This document shows, one piece after another, positions 37,522 through 48,400 of a stretch of 51,308 bases of DNA. A program made the translations under genes and the position numbers. Position 1 is the first letter of the stretch. Every line of letters starts with the position of its first letter. The notes under the pieces were generated by a model, which worked only from the letters and a program-made list of their open reading frames with translations, ran no database searches and was not told where the DNA came from. This DNA comes from Bdellovibrionota bacterium (GTDB taxonomy: Bacteria; Bdellovibrionota; Bdellovibrionia; Bdellovibrionales; JAMPXM01). Location of the stretch: contig CAUJGS010000029.1 in the NCBI GenBank assembly GCA_963170185.1, positions 1 to 51,308 on the forward strand. The letters run 5' to 3'.

Positions 37522-38111
37522 TGAATAAGCATTGGATGAAGGTGTTTGCGGTTGCGGTGGTTCTTGGTCTGCCGATGTTGTTGGCGAGCCACTTTGGACG
37601 AGCAGCTGGCGATGCTCATCATGGCGAAGGTCTACCGACGATGTTCTGGCTCCAGGTCGTGAACTTCGTTATTTACCTTGGTGCGATCATCTTCTTTGCT
37701 CGCGGCCCGATTCGCGAAATGTTCAAAGGGCGCTACGAGGGGTTCTTCTCGGCCGTGAAGCGCGCGGAAGCGGCGAAAGCGGAAGCGGAGCTGAAGCGTA
37801 AAGACATTCAAGACCGTCTCGCGAAACTCGAGGCGACTCGCGACGAATCGATCCAAAAGGCGCGCAACGACGCTGCGGCTCTTCGCAATCAGATCGTCGA
37901 AGAGGCTCGCTCGCTTTCAGCAAAACTTAAGGCAGACGCCGAACGTACGGCTCAACTAGAAGTCGAGCGCGCGAAATACGAACTTCGCGAAGAACTTCTT
38001 GCGCAGTCGGTTCAGATGTCCAAACGCATCTTGACTGACAAAATGCAGGAGCAGGATCAAAAGCGTCTTCAGTCAGAGTTTGTCGACAAGATCCAGGTGG
38101 TGTCGCAGTGA
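37521..38111 (+). CDS. atpF: ATP synthase Fo subunit b (peripheral stalk)
   Basis: A 196-residue subunit b. A signal-peptide-like N-terminus (MNKHWMKVFAVAVVLGLPML, to about residue 29) precedes a His-rich spacer, the membrane helix (about 41-62, FWLQVVNFVIYLGAIIFFARGP) and a long coiled coil. The extra N-terminal segment is unusual compared with E. coli but parallels the signal peptide on subunit c here. The ATG at 37521 overlaps the atpF' stop; a GTG one codon earlier is possible. Its stop overlaps the atpH start (GTGA). Confidence 0.92.
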   Translation: MNKHWMKVFAVAVVLGLPMLLASHFGRAAGDAHHGEGLPTMFWLQVVNFVIYLGAIIFFARGPIREMFKGRYEGFFSAVKRAEAAKAEAELKRKDIQDRLAKLEATRDESIQKARNDAAALRNQIVEEARSLSAKLKADAERTAQLEVERAKYELREELLAQSVQMSKRILTDKMQEQDQKRLQSEFVDKIQVVSQ

Positions 38112-38656
38112 AATCAAACGCCTTAGCAAAACGTTATGCGAAAGCGATCTTCAGCCTGGCGACGGACAACCGTTCGCAAGACAAAGTTCTAAACGATCTT
38201 CGCGCTTTGGCAGATGCGTTTGATACCGATCCTGCGATTCGCGCCTTCTTTCAATCGCCAATGGTAACACCGTCGCAAAAGTCAGCGTCGTTGAACCAGG
38301 CTCTAGAAGGCCGAGTATCTACTCCAGAAGTGACTCAGTTTCTAAATCTGCTGGCGAAAAAAGACCGACTTTCTATTTTTACAGAAATCGTCGACGCGTT
38401 TCAGGCGGAAATCGATGCGGCTAACAACGTTTGCCGTGGCGTCGTGAAATCGACGACAGCTCTTGGACCTTCGGAAAGAACGCAGCTCGAAAAGACAGTC
38501 GAGGGCGTTCTGAAGAAGAAAGTGATCATGACATATAAAGTAGACCCGAGCGTTATCGGCGGTTTGGTTGCTCACGTAGGCAGCCATACATTTGATGATT
38601 CTCTGTCGACCCATTTGAAGAGAATGAGTGAAGAACTCAAGAGGAGAACGATCTAA
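38108..38656 (+). CDS. atpH: ATP synthase F1 subunit delta
   Basis: The 182-residue delta subunit joins the b-type stalk to the top of F1. The N-terminal helical bundle begins [14 protein letters not shown]. The C-terminal part shows the family pattern [29 protein letters not shown]. The GTG start overlaps the atpF stop. atpA follows after 2 nt. Confidence 0.94.
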   Translation: MKSNALAKRYAKAIFSLATDNRSQDKVLNDLRALADAFDTDPAIRAFFQSPMVTPSQKSASLNQALEGRVSTPEVTQFLNLLAKKDRLSIFTEIVDAFQAEIDAANNVCRGVVKSTTALGPSERTQLEKTVEGVLKKKVIMTYKVDPSVIGGLVAHVGSHTFDDSLSTHLKRMSEELKRRTI

Positions 38657-38658
38657 CA

Positions 38659-40182
38659 ATGGAACTTCAAATTCGCGCTGATGAAATCAGTAAAGTTCTA
38701 AAAGAACAGATCAAGGGCTACTCGAAAGCCGTTGAGATGAGCGAAACAGGCACAGTCCTCTCTGTCGGAGACGGTGTTGCTCGCATTTACGGCCTCGAAA
38801 CTGCCATGCAAGGTGAGCTCGTCGAGTTCCCTGGCGAAACATTCGGTATGGTCTTGAACCTTGAGTCGGACTCAGTCGGTGTCGTTATCTTCGGTGAAGA
38901 TCGCGGTATCAAAGAAGGCGACACGGTTAAGCGTACAAAACGTATCGTTCAAGTTCCAGTTGGCGAAGCTCTCCTCGGCCGCGTTGTCGACGCACTAGGA
39001 AACGCGATCGACGGTCTTGGTCCAATGAAAACCGAGCACAACCGTATCATCGAGTTGAAAGCTCCAGGCATCGTTTACCGTCAGTCGGTTCACGAGCCAT
39101 TGCAGACTGGTATCAAAGCTATCGATGCAATGATCCCAATCGGGCGTGGACAGCGTGAGTTGATCATCGGCGACCGTCAGACTGGAAAGACGACGATCGC
39201 TCTCGATACGATCATCAACCAAAAAGGTCAGAACGTTCACTGCTTCTACGTAGCGATCGGTCAGAAGCGTTCGACAGTTGCTCAGGTTGTTGAAAAACTT
39301 CGCGCAGCGGGTGCGATGGAATACACAACAATCATCGCTGCGACAGCGTCGGATCCAGCTCCACTTCAATTCTTGGCTCCATACGCGGGTTGCGCGATGG
39401 CGGAGTACTTCCGCGATACAGGTCGCCATGCTCTGATCATCTTCGACGATTTGACGAAACAAGCTCAGGCGTATCGTCAGCTCTCGCTTCTCCTTCGTCG
39501 TCCTCCAGGTCGCGAAGCTTATCCAGGCGACGTATTCTATCTTCACTCGCGTCTTCTTGAGCGCGCAGCGAAGATGAGCGCGGACAAAGGCGGCGGTTCG
39601 TTGACGGCATTGCCAATCATCGAAACGCAAGCGGGTGATATCTCGGCATACATCCCAACAAACGTTATCTCGATCACTGACGGTCAGATCTTCTTGGAAG
39701 CTGACTTGTTCTACAAAGGGATCCGTCCCGCTGTGAACGTCGGTAAGTCGGTTTCGCGTGTCGGTGGTGCGGCTCAAATCAAAGGGATGAAGCAAGTTGC
39801 GGGTACTTTGAAACTCGAACTCGCTCAGTTCCGTGCGCTTGAGGCGTTCGCAGCGTTTGCTTCGGACCTCGACAAAGCGTCGCAACAGCAGCTTTCGCGC
39901 GGTCGTCGTCTGGTCGAGCTTTTGAAGCAAGGTCAGTACTCGCCGTACAACGTTGTTGATCAGGTTATCTCGATCTTCGCAGCGACAAATGGCTACGTAG
40001 ACTCTGTTCCAGAGTCGGAAGTTCGCCGCTACGAAAAAGAGATGCTCGAGTTCATGCATCAGAAGCACCAAACAGTTGTGGCTGAAATCGCGAAAGAAAA
40101 ACAGGTTAAGGACACGACGAAAAAAGCTCTCGTCGATGCTCTGACCGAATTCAAAGCGATCTTTGAAACCAACAAGAAGTAA
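38659..40182 (+). CDS. atpA: ATP synthase F1 subunit alpha
   Basis: The 507-residue non-catalytic nucleotide-binding subunit. The P-loop is GDRQTGKTT (about 171-179). The catalytic-interface arginine lies in [19 protein letters not shown] (about residue 375). The N-terminal beta-barrel segment [11 protein letters not shown] is typical. Together with beta it makes the catalytic alpha3-beta3 hexamer. Long open frames on the opposite strand are by-products of its biased codon use. Confidence 0.98.
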   Translation: MELQIRADEISKVLKEQIKGYSKAVEMSETGTVLSVGDGVARIYGLETAMQGELVEFPGETFGMVLNLESDSVGVVIFGEDRGIKEGDTVKRTKRIVQVPVGEALLGRVVDALGNAIDGLGPMKTEHNRIIELKAPGIVYRQSVHEPLQTGIKAIDAMIPIGRGQRELIIGDRQTGKTTIALDTIINQKGQNVHCFYVAIGQKRSTVAQVVEKLRAAGAMEYTTIIAATASDPAPLQFLAPYAGCAMAEYFRDTGRHALIIFDDLTKQAQAYRQLSLLLRRPPGREAYPGDVFYLHSRLLERAAKMSADKGGGSLTALPIIETQAGDISAYIPTNVISITDGQIFLEADLFYKGIRPAVNVGKSVSRVGGAAQIKGMKQVAGTLKLELAQFRALEAFAAFASDLDKASQQQLSRGRRLVELLKQGQYSPYNVVDQVISIFAATNGYVDSVPESEVRRYEKEMLEFMHQKHQTVVAEIAKEKQVKDTTKKALVDALTEFKAIFETNKK

Positions 40183-40194
40183 GGGACTGGCAGA

Positions 40195-41076
40195 ATGCCA
40201 AGCTTGAAGGATATTCGGCTGCGTATCGATTCGACGAAGAATACGCAGCAGATTACAAAAGCGATGAAGATGGTGTCCGCGGCGAAACTTCGCCGTGCGC
40301 AGCTCAGCATCGTCAATATGCGCCCTTACGCTCAGTCATTGATGACCGTAATTGCTGACGTCGCGACGACTCACGCAGTTTCTCATCCATTGCTCGAGCG
40401 GAAAGAAAACCCACGCAAAGTTCTCTTGGTCGTTGTCACTAGCGATCGCGGTCTTTGCGGAGCTTTCAACACGAACGTGTCGAAGTTCACAGAGCGCTAT
40501 TTGAAAGACAATTCGTCGAAGTACGAAAAAATCGACGTCATCATGATCGGTCGCAAAGGTTCGGACTATATCCGTCGCCGTGGCTACCAGCCTGTGGACT
40601 CGATCTTGAATCTCGCAAAAGACATTTCGTATTCGATGGCCGCTGGAATTTCGAAGCGTGTTGTCGATATGTACAAGTCTGGCGAGTACGACGAAGTTCG
40701 TTTCGTCTACAATGAATTCAAGTCAGCTATTCAACAAACTGTTGTTTGCGAAACACTGCTTCCGGTGGATATCGAAAAATCTGCGACGCTGAACAAAGGC
40801 ACGGGCGGATTCCCAGCGGAATTGATCTTTGAACCGGCTCCGGCCGACATGATCGAGCAGTTGATTCTCAAACATTTCGACATTCAAGTTTATCGCTGTT
40901 TGTCGGAATCTGTTGCCGCGGAACACGGTGCCCGTATGACGTCGATGGAAAACGCGACGAAAAACGCCGGCGAAATGATTCGTACATTAACTTTGACTTA
41001 TAACAAGGCCCGCCAGGCAGCGATCACGACAGAACTGATCGAGATCACGAGCGGTGCGGAAGCTTTGAAGGCCTAA
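40195..41076 (+). CDS. atpG: ATP synthase F1 subunit gamma
   Basis: The 293-residue central rotor shaft. The N-terminal helix contains IRLRIDSTKNTQQITKAMKMVSAAKL and the C-terminal helix RMTSMENATKNAGEMIRTL...YNKARQAAITTELIEI, the two family signatures that form the coiled coil inside alpha3-beta3. The Rossmann-like middle has SDRGLCGAFNTN. It lies between atpA and atpD in the standard order. Confidence 0.97.
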   Translation: MPSLKDIRLRIDSTKNTQQITKAMKMVSAAKLRRAQLSIVNMRPYAQSLMTVIADVATTHAVSHPLLERKENPRKVLLVVVTSDRGLCGAFNTNVSKFTERYLKDNSSKYEKIDVIMIGRKGSDYIRRRGYQPVDSILNLAKDISYSMAAGISKRVVDMYKSGEYDEVRFVYNEFKSAIQQTVVCETLLPVDIEKSATLNKGTGGFPAELIFEPAPADMIEQLILKHFDIQVYRCLSESVAAEHGARMTSMENATKNAGEMIRTLTLTYNKARQAAITTELIEITSGAEALKA

Positions 41077-41095
41077 GGGTAAAACCCAAGGTTAA

Positions 41096-42511
<1,416 letters not shown>

Positions 42512-42529
42512 TCGTCTGGAAGTGAGAAG

Positions 42530-42964
42530 ATGGCTTTAGACAAAACACTGAAACTCACACTTGTTACGCCAGAAAAAAAACTTCTGGCGGAAGCTGAGGT
42601 CGAAGAGATCTTCGTTCCTGGTTTTCGAGGTGAGCTCAATATTCTTCCTGGTCACGCGCCGTTGATGACGACGCTTTCGACGGGTGTTGTGAAATACCGT
42701 TTGAAAGGGACCGCGGAGCTTAAGTCGGTGATCGTTTCTTGGGGTTACTGCGAAGTGAACCCACAAGGCGTGGTCGTTTTGGCGGAAACTGCTGAACGCC
42801 CAGAGGACATCGACGAAGAGCGCGCTTTGGCGGCTTGGAAGCTTGCTGCGGAACGCCTGGCTTCTCCCGAATTGGACGAAGAAGCACGAGCGAAATTCAT
42901 GCGCAAACAACAACGTGCAGATTTGCGTCGCATGGTTGCCAAAGGCAATCAGACATCGCATTGA
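42530..42964 (+). CDS. atpC: ATP synthase F1 subunit epsilon
   Basis: This 144-residue subunit forms the foot of the rotor and inhibits ATP hydrolysis. The N-terminal beta-sandwich shows KLTLVTPEKKLLAEAEVEEIFVPGFRGELNILPGHAPLMT and the C-terminal part is the usual helical hairpin (Ala/Glu/Arg-rich). It is the last gene of the operon; a perfect terminator lies 57 nt after the stop. Confidence 0.96.
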   Translation: MALDKTLKLTLVTPEKKLLAEAEVEEIFVPGFRGELNILPGHAPLMTTLSTGVVKYRLKGTAELKSVIVSWGYCEVNPQGVVVLAETAERPEDIDEERALAAWKLAAERLASPELDEEARAKFMRKQQRADLRRMVAKGNQTSH

Positions 42965-42984
42965 TCGCGTAGAAGAATCAGATC

Positions 42985-43578
42985 GTGGCAGTCGCCGAAA
43001 TCGATTTCACGAATGTAAAACCGAAGCCCGAAAGGCTTCGGTTTTTTATTTCTCAGTTCGGCATCGAAGCCGAATATGAATTCGTTTGCACGGAAACCTC
43101 GCCTGGCTCGCTTGATATTCGGGCCGAATTTCAAATCGTTGGCGGTGTTTTGACGAAAATGATTCCGATAAAGTCGTACCGCGAAGAACTTCATTTCTCA
43201 TATGAAAGCGGGCGAGAGCTTCGTCGAGAAACAGTGTTTAAGACGGGCGAGCCCAAGCGCCAGCAAATGGCATGGGACGACCTATCTCTGCCCTCGACGG
43301 CCGAAACGCCATGGGTGTTGGAGGCGGTTTGGCGAAATCTGCTTGAGGGAAAACTGCGGGACGCGAAGTTTCAGTTCCATGACGGTCGATCGGTCGTGGG
43401 CGGAGTGATAAAAGTGAAAGAGCTGTTTCGCAATGAAGGCAGCGGTACAGGAAAGCTTCTCGTTGAGAGCGCTAGGCGGTTTGAAGCGGATCTTGATTTT
43501 CACGGGTATCGGTTGCGCTCGATGAGCGTTGAGATGCCGGTTATTGGAAAGCTTCGTCTGAATCGGCGCGACGACTGA
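42985..43578 (+). CDS. Uncharacterised protein; 5' end contains the atp terminator
   Basis: A frame of 197 codons from a GTG, with no recognised family. The strand-rich pattern and the ending SMSVEMPVIGKLRLN faintly recall DUF3108-type beta proteins, but not enough to assign. The proposed N-terminus (KPKPERLRFF, residues 12-21) is encoded by the terminator hairpin at 43021-43051. Either the true start lies downstream (a TTG at 43153 or the ATG at 43162 are the next in-frame choices), or the gene is read only by antitermination or read-through. No strong ribosome-binding site precedes the GTG. Its 3' end overlaps the converging nagZ-like gene by 38 nt. Confidence 0.55.
   Translation: MAVAEIDFTNVKPKPERLRFFISQFGIEAEYEFVCTETSPGSLDIRAEFQIVGGVLTKMIPIKSYREELHFSYESGRELRRETVFKTGEPKRQQMAWDDLSLPSTAETPWVLEAVWRNLLEGKLRDAKFQFHDGRSVVGGVIKVKELFRNEGSGTGKLLVESARRFEADLDFHGYRLRSMSVEMPVIGKLRLNRRDD
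43021..43051 (+). terminator. Rho-independent terminator of the atp operon
   Basis: CCGAAGCC and GGCTTCGG form a perfect 8-bp stem around the loop CGAAA, followed at once by TTTTTTATTT. It lies 57 nt after atpC and inside the 5' end of the next reading frame. AAAA upstream gives weaker potential on the other strand. Confidence 0.93.
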
Positions 43579-45361
43579 CGGTCGTGCGATTGAGATCGAG
43601 GTAAAACTCGGCCGCGGTAGCGCCTATCTGCGGATGACGGAAGTGAACGTCAAAAACATCGCGATAACGTTTCGGATTTCCGATGGCGGCGCTGGTCTCG
43701 ACATTTACTAGCATCATCCGAGATGCGATATCATCGCTGAGCTTTGCGACGTAACGTGCGATGTGACCGCCCGAGACATAAACGATAATGGGCGATTCGG
43801 GCTGGGCTCGGAGGGCGCGCGTGATTTCTTCCATTTTTGACGGGCGCAAATGGTAGCTCTTTATCTTGTGCCCAGCGGCTCGATTTCTAAATGAGGTGAT
43901 GAAATCCAGACGGGAAGAGAGCACGATCACCGGATCGTTGGACACTCGTATTTTTTCAAAATCGAGTTCGTCCGCGGGACGCCGTTCTCGACGATTGCGA
44001 ACGGCGGCTTTGATGACCGCATCACCAAGCTCGCCAAAATCTTTATGGAGAAGATTCTTGCGAAGTTCCTCTTGCGTGGCGAGATGCAATTTCGGCGGAA
44101 TATAGGCACGCTTCGCGGCCGCGATGCGAGCAAGAGCCTCTTCAACGCGCGCTCGTGAAAGTTTTCCCGTTGCAAGCGCGGTTTCGAGCGCTTTTAGTAC
44201 CTCTCTCTGCATCTGGCGGCTCCATGCGATCATCACCATATCAGCACCGGCTTCAATAGCTCGGACCGCGCGTTGGCCGATGTCTTTTTCGGCCGAGGCC
44301 CCAGCCATTTCGATATCGTCGGTCATTACGAGCGGGTTTTTTGCGATATTCTCTCGAAGTAAGTCGGTGATGATGGGTTTAGAGAAAGTCGCGGGTACGC
44401 CGGCGGGATCAATTTCTGGGAAAGAAACGTGGGCAAGCATGATGCCCCAGGGTCGTTTCATTGACCTTGCAAGGGCGTAGTAGGGAACGAGATCACGCTT
44501 GGTGAGAGATTCTAACGTCGAGTTGTTATAGGCGGCGACGAGATGTGAATCGCCAGACGCGTTGCCGTGACCGGGAAAGTGTTTCGCTATTGGAAGCACG
44601 TTCATGTCTTGAAGACCTTGCGCGACGGCGGTCGTCATTTCCGATACCAGCTGTGCGTCGCTACCGAAGCTCCGAGTGCCGAGAAATTTGTCTGTATTGG
44701 GGTCGGATACGTCGACTACGGGGGCAAGATTGACGTTGATACCGAGGGCTTTAAGCAAGCGTCCCGTTGCCACGCCGGACTTTCTTGCGATGGCGACGTC
44801 GCGCGTACGAGCGATGGCAAGGGCTGACGGAAGAGTCGGAGAGTGTCGGATGCGAATGACGTTTCCACCCTCTTGGTCAATCGCTACGAGCAAAGGCGAG
44901 CGAGAGACTTTCATCGAAAGATCTTGTGCGGCGTGATTGAGAAGTGAGACCTGACGTGCCGAGCGGACGTTTCTTCCGAACAGGAGAATAGCGCCTGGTT
45001 TGGTTTCCCGGATCACTTCGCCGAGGCCGTCGTTTAGAGAAGTCCCTTTGAAGCCGACGATAAGAAGTTGCCCGAGTGGCAGTTTTGTTCGACTGGTCGC
45101 CGCGTTCTCGCTAGCGGGTTGTTTGATCGACGAATCCGAGAGCGCGGGTGAGACCGCGGGCGTAGGCGCTATGGGTGTTGCGGGCGGGTCTATACGGTAA
45201 AGCTCGGCTTCGAGTTCGTCCATGTCTGCGAACGCCTTGGAGATTGTAAGGGTCGACATCACGACGCTTGAAAAAAGAAGGACAGCGATGATCATTGCGG
45301 TTTTCGCAACGATCAAGGGACTTGATCGCGAAGCTTTAAATGACGCCGTGGAAACAAACAT
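43541..45361 (-). CDS. nagZ: Exported NagZ-like beta-N-acetylhexosaminidase (glycoside hydrolase family 3)
   Basis: This 606-residue protein has an N-terminal signal or anchor (hydrophobic about 17-40, AFA-DM) and a Pro/Ala/Ser linker (about 58-92). The GH3 barrel carries IDQEGG (161-166), KHFPGHG (260-266), the general acid/base dyad D-S-H (271-273) and the nucleophile region MTDDIEM (346-352). A C-terminal alpha/beta domain follows (about 450-590). NagZ removes GlcNAc from peptidoglycan fragments. Cytoplasmic NagZ of enterics is about 340 residues with no signal, so this is closer in layout to the secreted two-domain enzymes of Bacillus. It lies downstream of mfd on the same strand. Confidence 0.85.
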   Translation of the reverse strand: MFVSTASFKASRSSPLIVAKTAMIIAVLLFSSVVMSTLTISKAFADMDELEAELYRIDPPATPIAPTPAVSPALSDSSIKQPASENAATSRTKLPLGQLLIVGFKGTSLNDGLGEVIRETKPGAILLFGRNVRSARQVSLLNHAAQDLSMKVSRSPLLVAIDQEGGNVIRIRHSPTLPSALAIARTRDVAIARKSGVATGRLLKALGINVNLAPVVDVSDPNTDKFLGTRSFGSDAQLVSEMTTAVAQGLQDMNVLPIAKHFPGHGNASGDSHLVAAYNNSTLESLTKRDLVPYYALARSMKRPWGIMLAHVSFPEIDPAGVPATFSKPIITDLLRENIAKNPLVMTDDIEMAGASAEKDIGQRAVRAIEAGADMVMIAWSRQMQREVLKALETALATGKLSRARVEEALARIAAAKRAYIPPKLHLATQEELRKNLLHKDFGELGDAVIKAAVRNRRERRPADELDFEKIRVSNDPVIVLSSRLDFITSFRNRAAGHKIKSYHLRPSKMEEITRALRAQPESPIIVYVSGGHIARYVAKLSDDIASRMMLVNVETSAAIGNPKRYRDVFDVHFRHPQIGATAAEFYLDLNRTTVSRRADSDEAFQ

Positions 45362-45368
45362 CCAAGCA

Positions 45369-45430
45369 CTAGGATACTAGAGTGTCGCGGCTTTCGCCGC
45401 TGCCGAAGGTCGAGCTAGACCACGTCTAGC
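45369..45430 (-). other. Three small stem-loops between mfd and nagZ
   Basis: The 70-nt intergenic space holds three perfect inverted repeats in a row. These are GCTAGAC-CAC-GTCTAGC (45414-45430, 1 nt after the mfd stop), GCGGC-TTTC-GCCGC (45387-45400, giving a GAAA tetraloop on the minus-strand RNA) and CTAG-GATA-CTAG (45369-45380). None is followed by a U-run, so they look like mRNA-stability or processing structures rather than an intrinsic terminator. Confidence 0.45.
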
Positions 45431-45431
45431 C

Positions 45432-48400
45432 CTAAGGACAAAGCCGCTCGATAGCTAGTAATTCTTCATAGATTTTCGGCCAGGTGATGGTGTCCATGCG
45501 GATGTTAAGTCGCATGTCTGGCGTCAGGCTGATTCGTCCTTTTTCACGAGCTGTCAGCTGAACGACCTCTTGAGGAGGAACTTTTGTCTGTGCTGTGAAG
45601 GCCAGTGAAATCGCTTTCGGCCCGGAGCTTAAATCGCGAATGCCGAGCTTGCGACAGAGTGAACGAATGAGCATGAGACCAAGTAGGTTGATGACCTGTT
45701 CGGGCGGACGACCGAATTGATCGGACATCTGTTCTTCGATGCGGTCAAGATCCTCAGGTGATTCGATTTGAGAGAGCGTGCGATACCAGGCCAGGCGAAT
45801 ACGGATATCTGGCATGTAGGTGTCGGGAATAAGAGCCTGAACGCGAACGTTGATGTCGGGCTCGATGCTCTCGATGATCTCTTCGCCTTTAAGTTCTTTG
45901 ATCGTTTCTTCCAGGAGTTCGAGGTACATCTCGTAACCGACCGCTTCGATGTGGCCGGATTGATCTTCTCCTAGGAGATTTCCCGCGCCTCGAAGCTCGA
46001 GGTCGTGGTGGGCAATGGTAATGCCGCTTCCAAGCGCCGTGTTTTCTTGGATCACTTTCAACCGTTCTTGAGCATCTTTTTCGATGCGCTTGTTGGGTGG
46101 AATCAAGAGATAGCAGTAAGCGCGCTCTTTTGAGCGACCGACGCGACCACGCAGCTGGTACAGCTGACTTAAGCCAAGCTGATGAGCATTATCGATGAAC
46201 ATCGTGTTGGCGCGCGGGTTGTCGATGCCGGATTCGATGATCGTGGTGCTTAAGAGAACGTCGATCTCGTGATTGAAGAAGGCCACCATCGTCGCCTCGA
46301 GTTCGTGCTCGTCCATTTGTCCGTGACCGATGCGAATGCGGGCGTTGGGCACGAGTTTTCGAAGCGTGTCGGCGACTCCGTAGATCGATTGAACGCGGTT
46401 GTGGAGGAAGAAAACCTGACCGCCGCGTTGAATTTCGGATTCGATACCGCGACGGATGGTTTCTTCGTCGAATTTGCAGACAAAGGTGCGCGTTGGCAGG
46501 CGATCAACCGGTGCTGTGTTGATAAGGCTGAGATCGCGGATGCCGATCAGGGACATGTTCAGTGTACGCGGAATCGGTGTCGCGGAAAGAGTTAGAGTAT
46601 CGACTCCGACTTTCAGCTTTCGGATCTTTTCTTTGTGTCCAACGCCGAAGCGCTGTTCTTCGTCGATGATTAAAAGACCAAGCTCTTTGAATTCGATGTC
46701 TTTGGACAGCAAACGGTGTGTTCCAACGAGAATATCGACTTTCCCGTCTTTGACTTCGGCGATCGTTTTGCGTTGCTCGGCCGGCGGAACAAAGCGATTG
46801 AGCGCGCGGATATTGACGGGCCAATTGCGGAATCGCTTTTGGAATGTCTCCAAATGCTGGAAGCTCAACACCGTTGTTGGCGCCAGAACGGCGATTTGCT
46901 TTCGACCTTGAATGGCTTTGAAGGCCGCTCGCATAGCAACCTCGGTTTTTCCGAAACCGACGTCGCCGCATACGAGGCGATCCATCGGTTTTTCGGTCGC
47001 CATGTCGTGCACGATGGCGTTGATCGCCTTTAGCTGGTCGTCCGTTTCATCGTAGGGAAAGCTTGATTCAAAGAGATCAAATTCCCCGTTGGCCTTCTCG
47101 TCGTGCGGAAATGGAGGGCGAATGCTTTGCGCGCGTTTTGCGTAAAGCTGCAAGAGCTCTCCGGCGAGTTCGCGTAGCTGGCTTCGGACTTTGATTTTTG
47201 TTTTCGCCCAGCCTGTGCCGCCGAGTTTGTCGATCAGAGCTTCGCCGCCCGGGCCGGAATACTTCTGAATCTGCGCGATTCGATAGATCGGGAGATAAAG
47301 CTTGTCGCCCTCTTTATAGGAGAGAGCCAGGAATTCGCCTTCGATGCCGTTTACGCTCATGCGTTTGAGGCCTTCGTAAACCCCAATTCCGTGTTGAACG
47401 TGGACGACCTTGTCTCCCATCTGGAGATCCGTAAAAGCCAAGGCCGCGGTGAAGTCTTTGAATGTCTCGTTGATCGCCGTCGCTTTTTCGCGTCGGCGTG
47501 ACTTTCGACCAAAGAAGTCCTCGTCTCTTAGAAAGACAAGATGCTCTTCCGGAACGCGAAAACTGGAATCCAAGACTCGAGGAACAAGCGTGACCAGTTT
47601 CGGATCCGCGTGTTGACGTTGCTTGACCGCGGACCAGTCGAACTCATCGTGGGCGAGAATTTCTGTTCGCCAGTCTTGTTTTTCGAATGTGGCGGCGAGG
47701 CGTTGCGACTGTGCGGCGGTGCCGGCGGCGACGATCACGGTCTCTTCTTTTTCGCGCCAAGATTGCAGCCGCGCGAGCGCTTCGACTCCGGCCGGGTTTT
47801 GCGGCGTTGGCGGAGCAAAGCGAAGGTCGACGGTCGAGAGTTTTAGCTGTGAGGATGTATCGTTTGTATCTGTATCGCCTAGGGCGGCGCCGAAATCGGA
47901 AACCAGGTTCTCTTCGGACGCAAATGGGTCCTGATCGATGGCAAGTTTCGAAACTGTGATCGTGGCTTTGATGTGATCAAAGTTCCAGTGCTCGAGCGAT
48001 CGATAGAGCGAATCGGGATTCGGGCAGATCGCGAGATTCTGCGACGCTTTGAACTCTCGTTTTGTGGATTCTTCGAGAGTGTCTCCCGCCCTCGCTGTTT
48101 CGATAGGGTTGACCATCCAGACCGCGACATCTGGGTTTATATGATCGAGGGGGGTTTCGAAGTTTTCGTGAATGTACGGAAGCAGGAAGTCGATTCCAGG
48201 AAACAAATTCCCTTGAGCAAGCGAGTGAAGAACGACCTGAGACTCGGATTCATCCACCGTGACGTCGGGTTTTGCCATTCGGGCTTCGAGGTCGGCCCGG
48301 AAAAGTCGGGTCGAACGCTCGCGCATCTCGTCGTTGAAGACGAATTCTTTGGCCGGAAGAATAATGGCTTCACGAATTTCATCGTCGGACCGTTGCGTGG

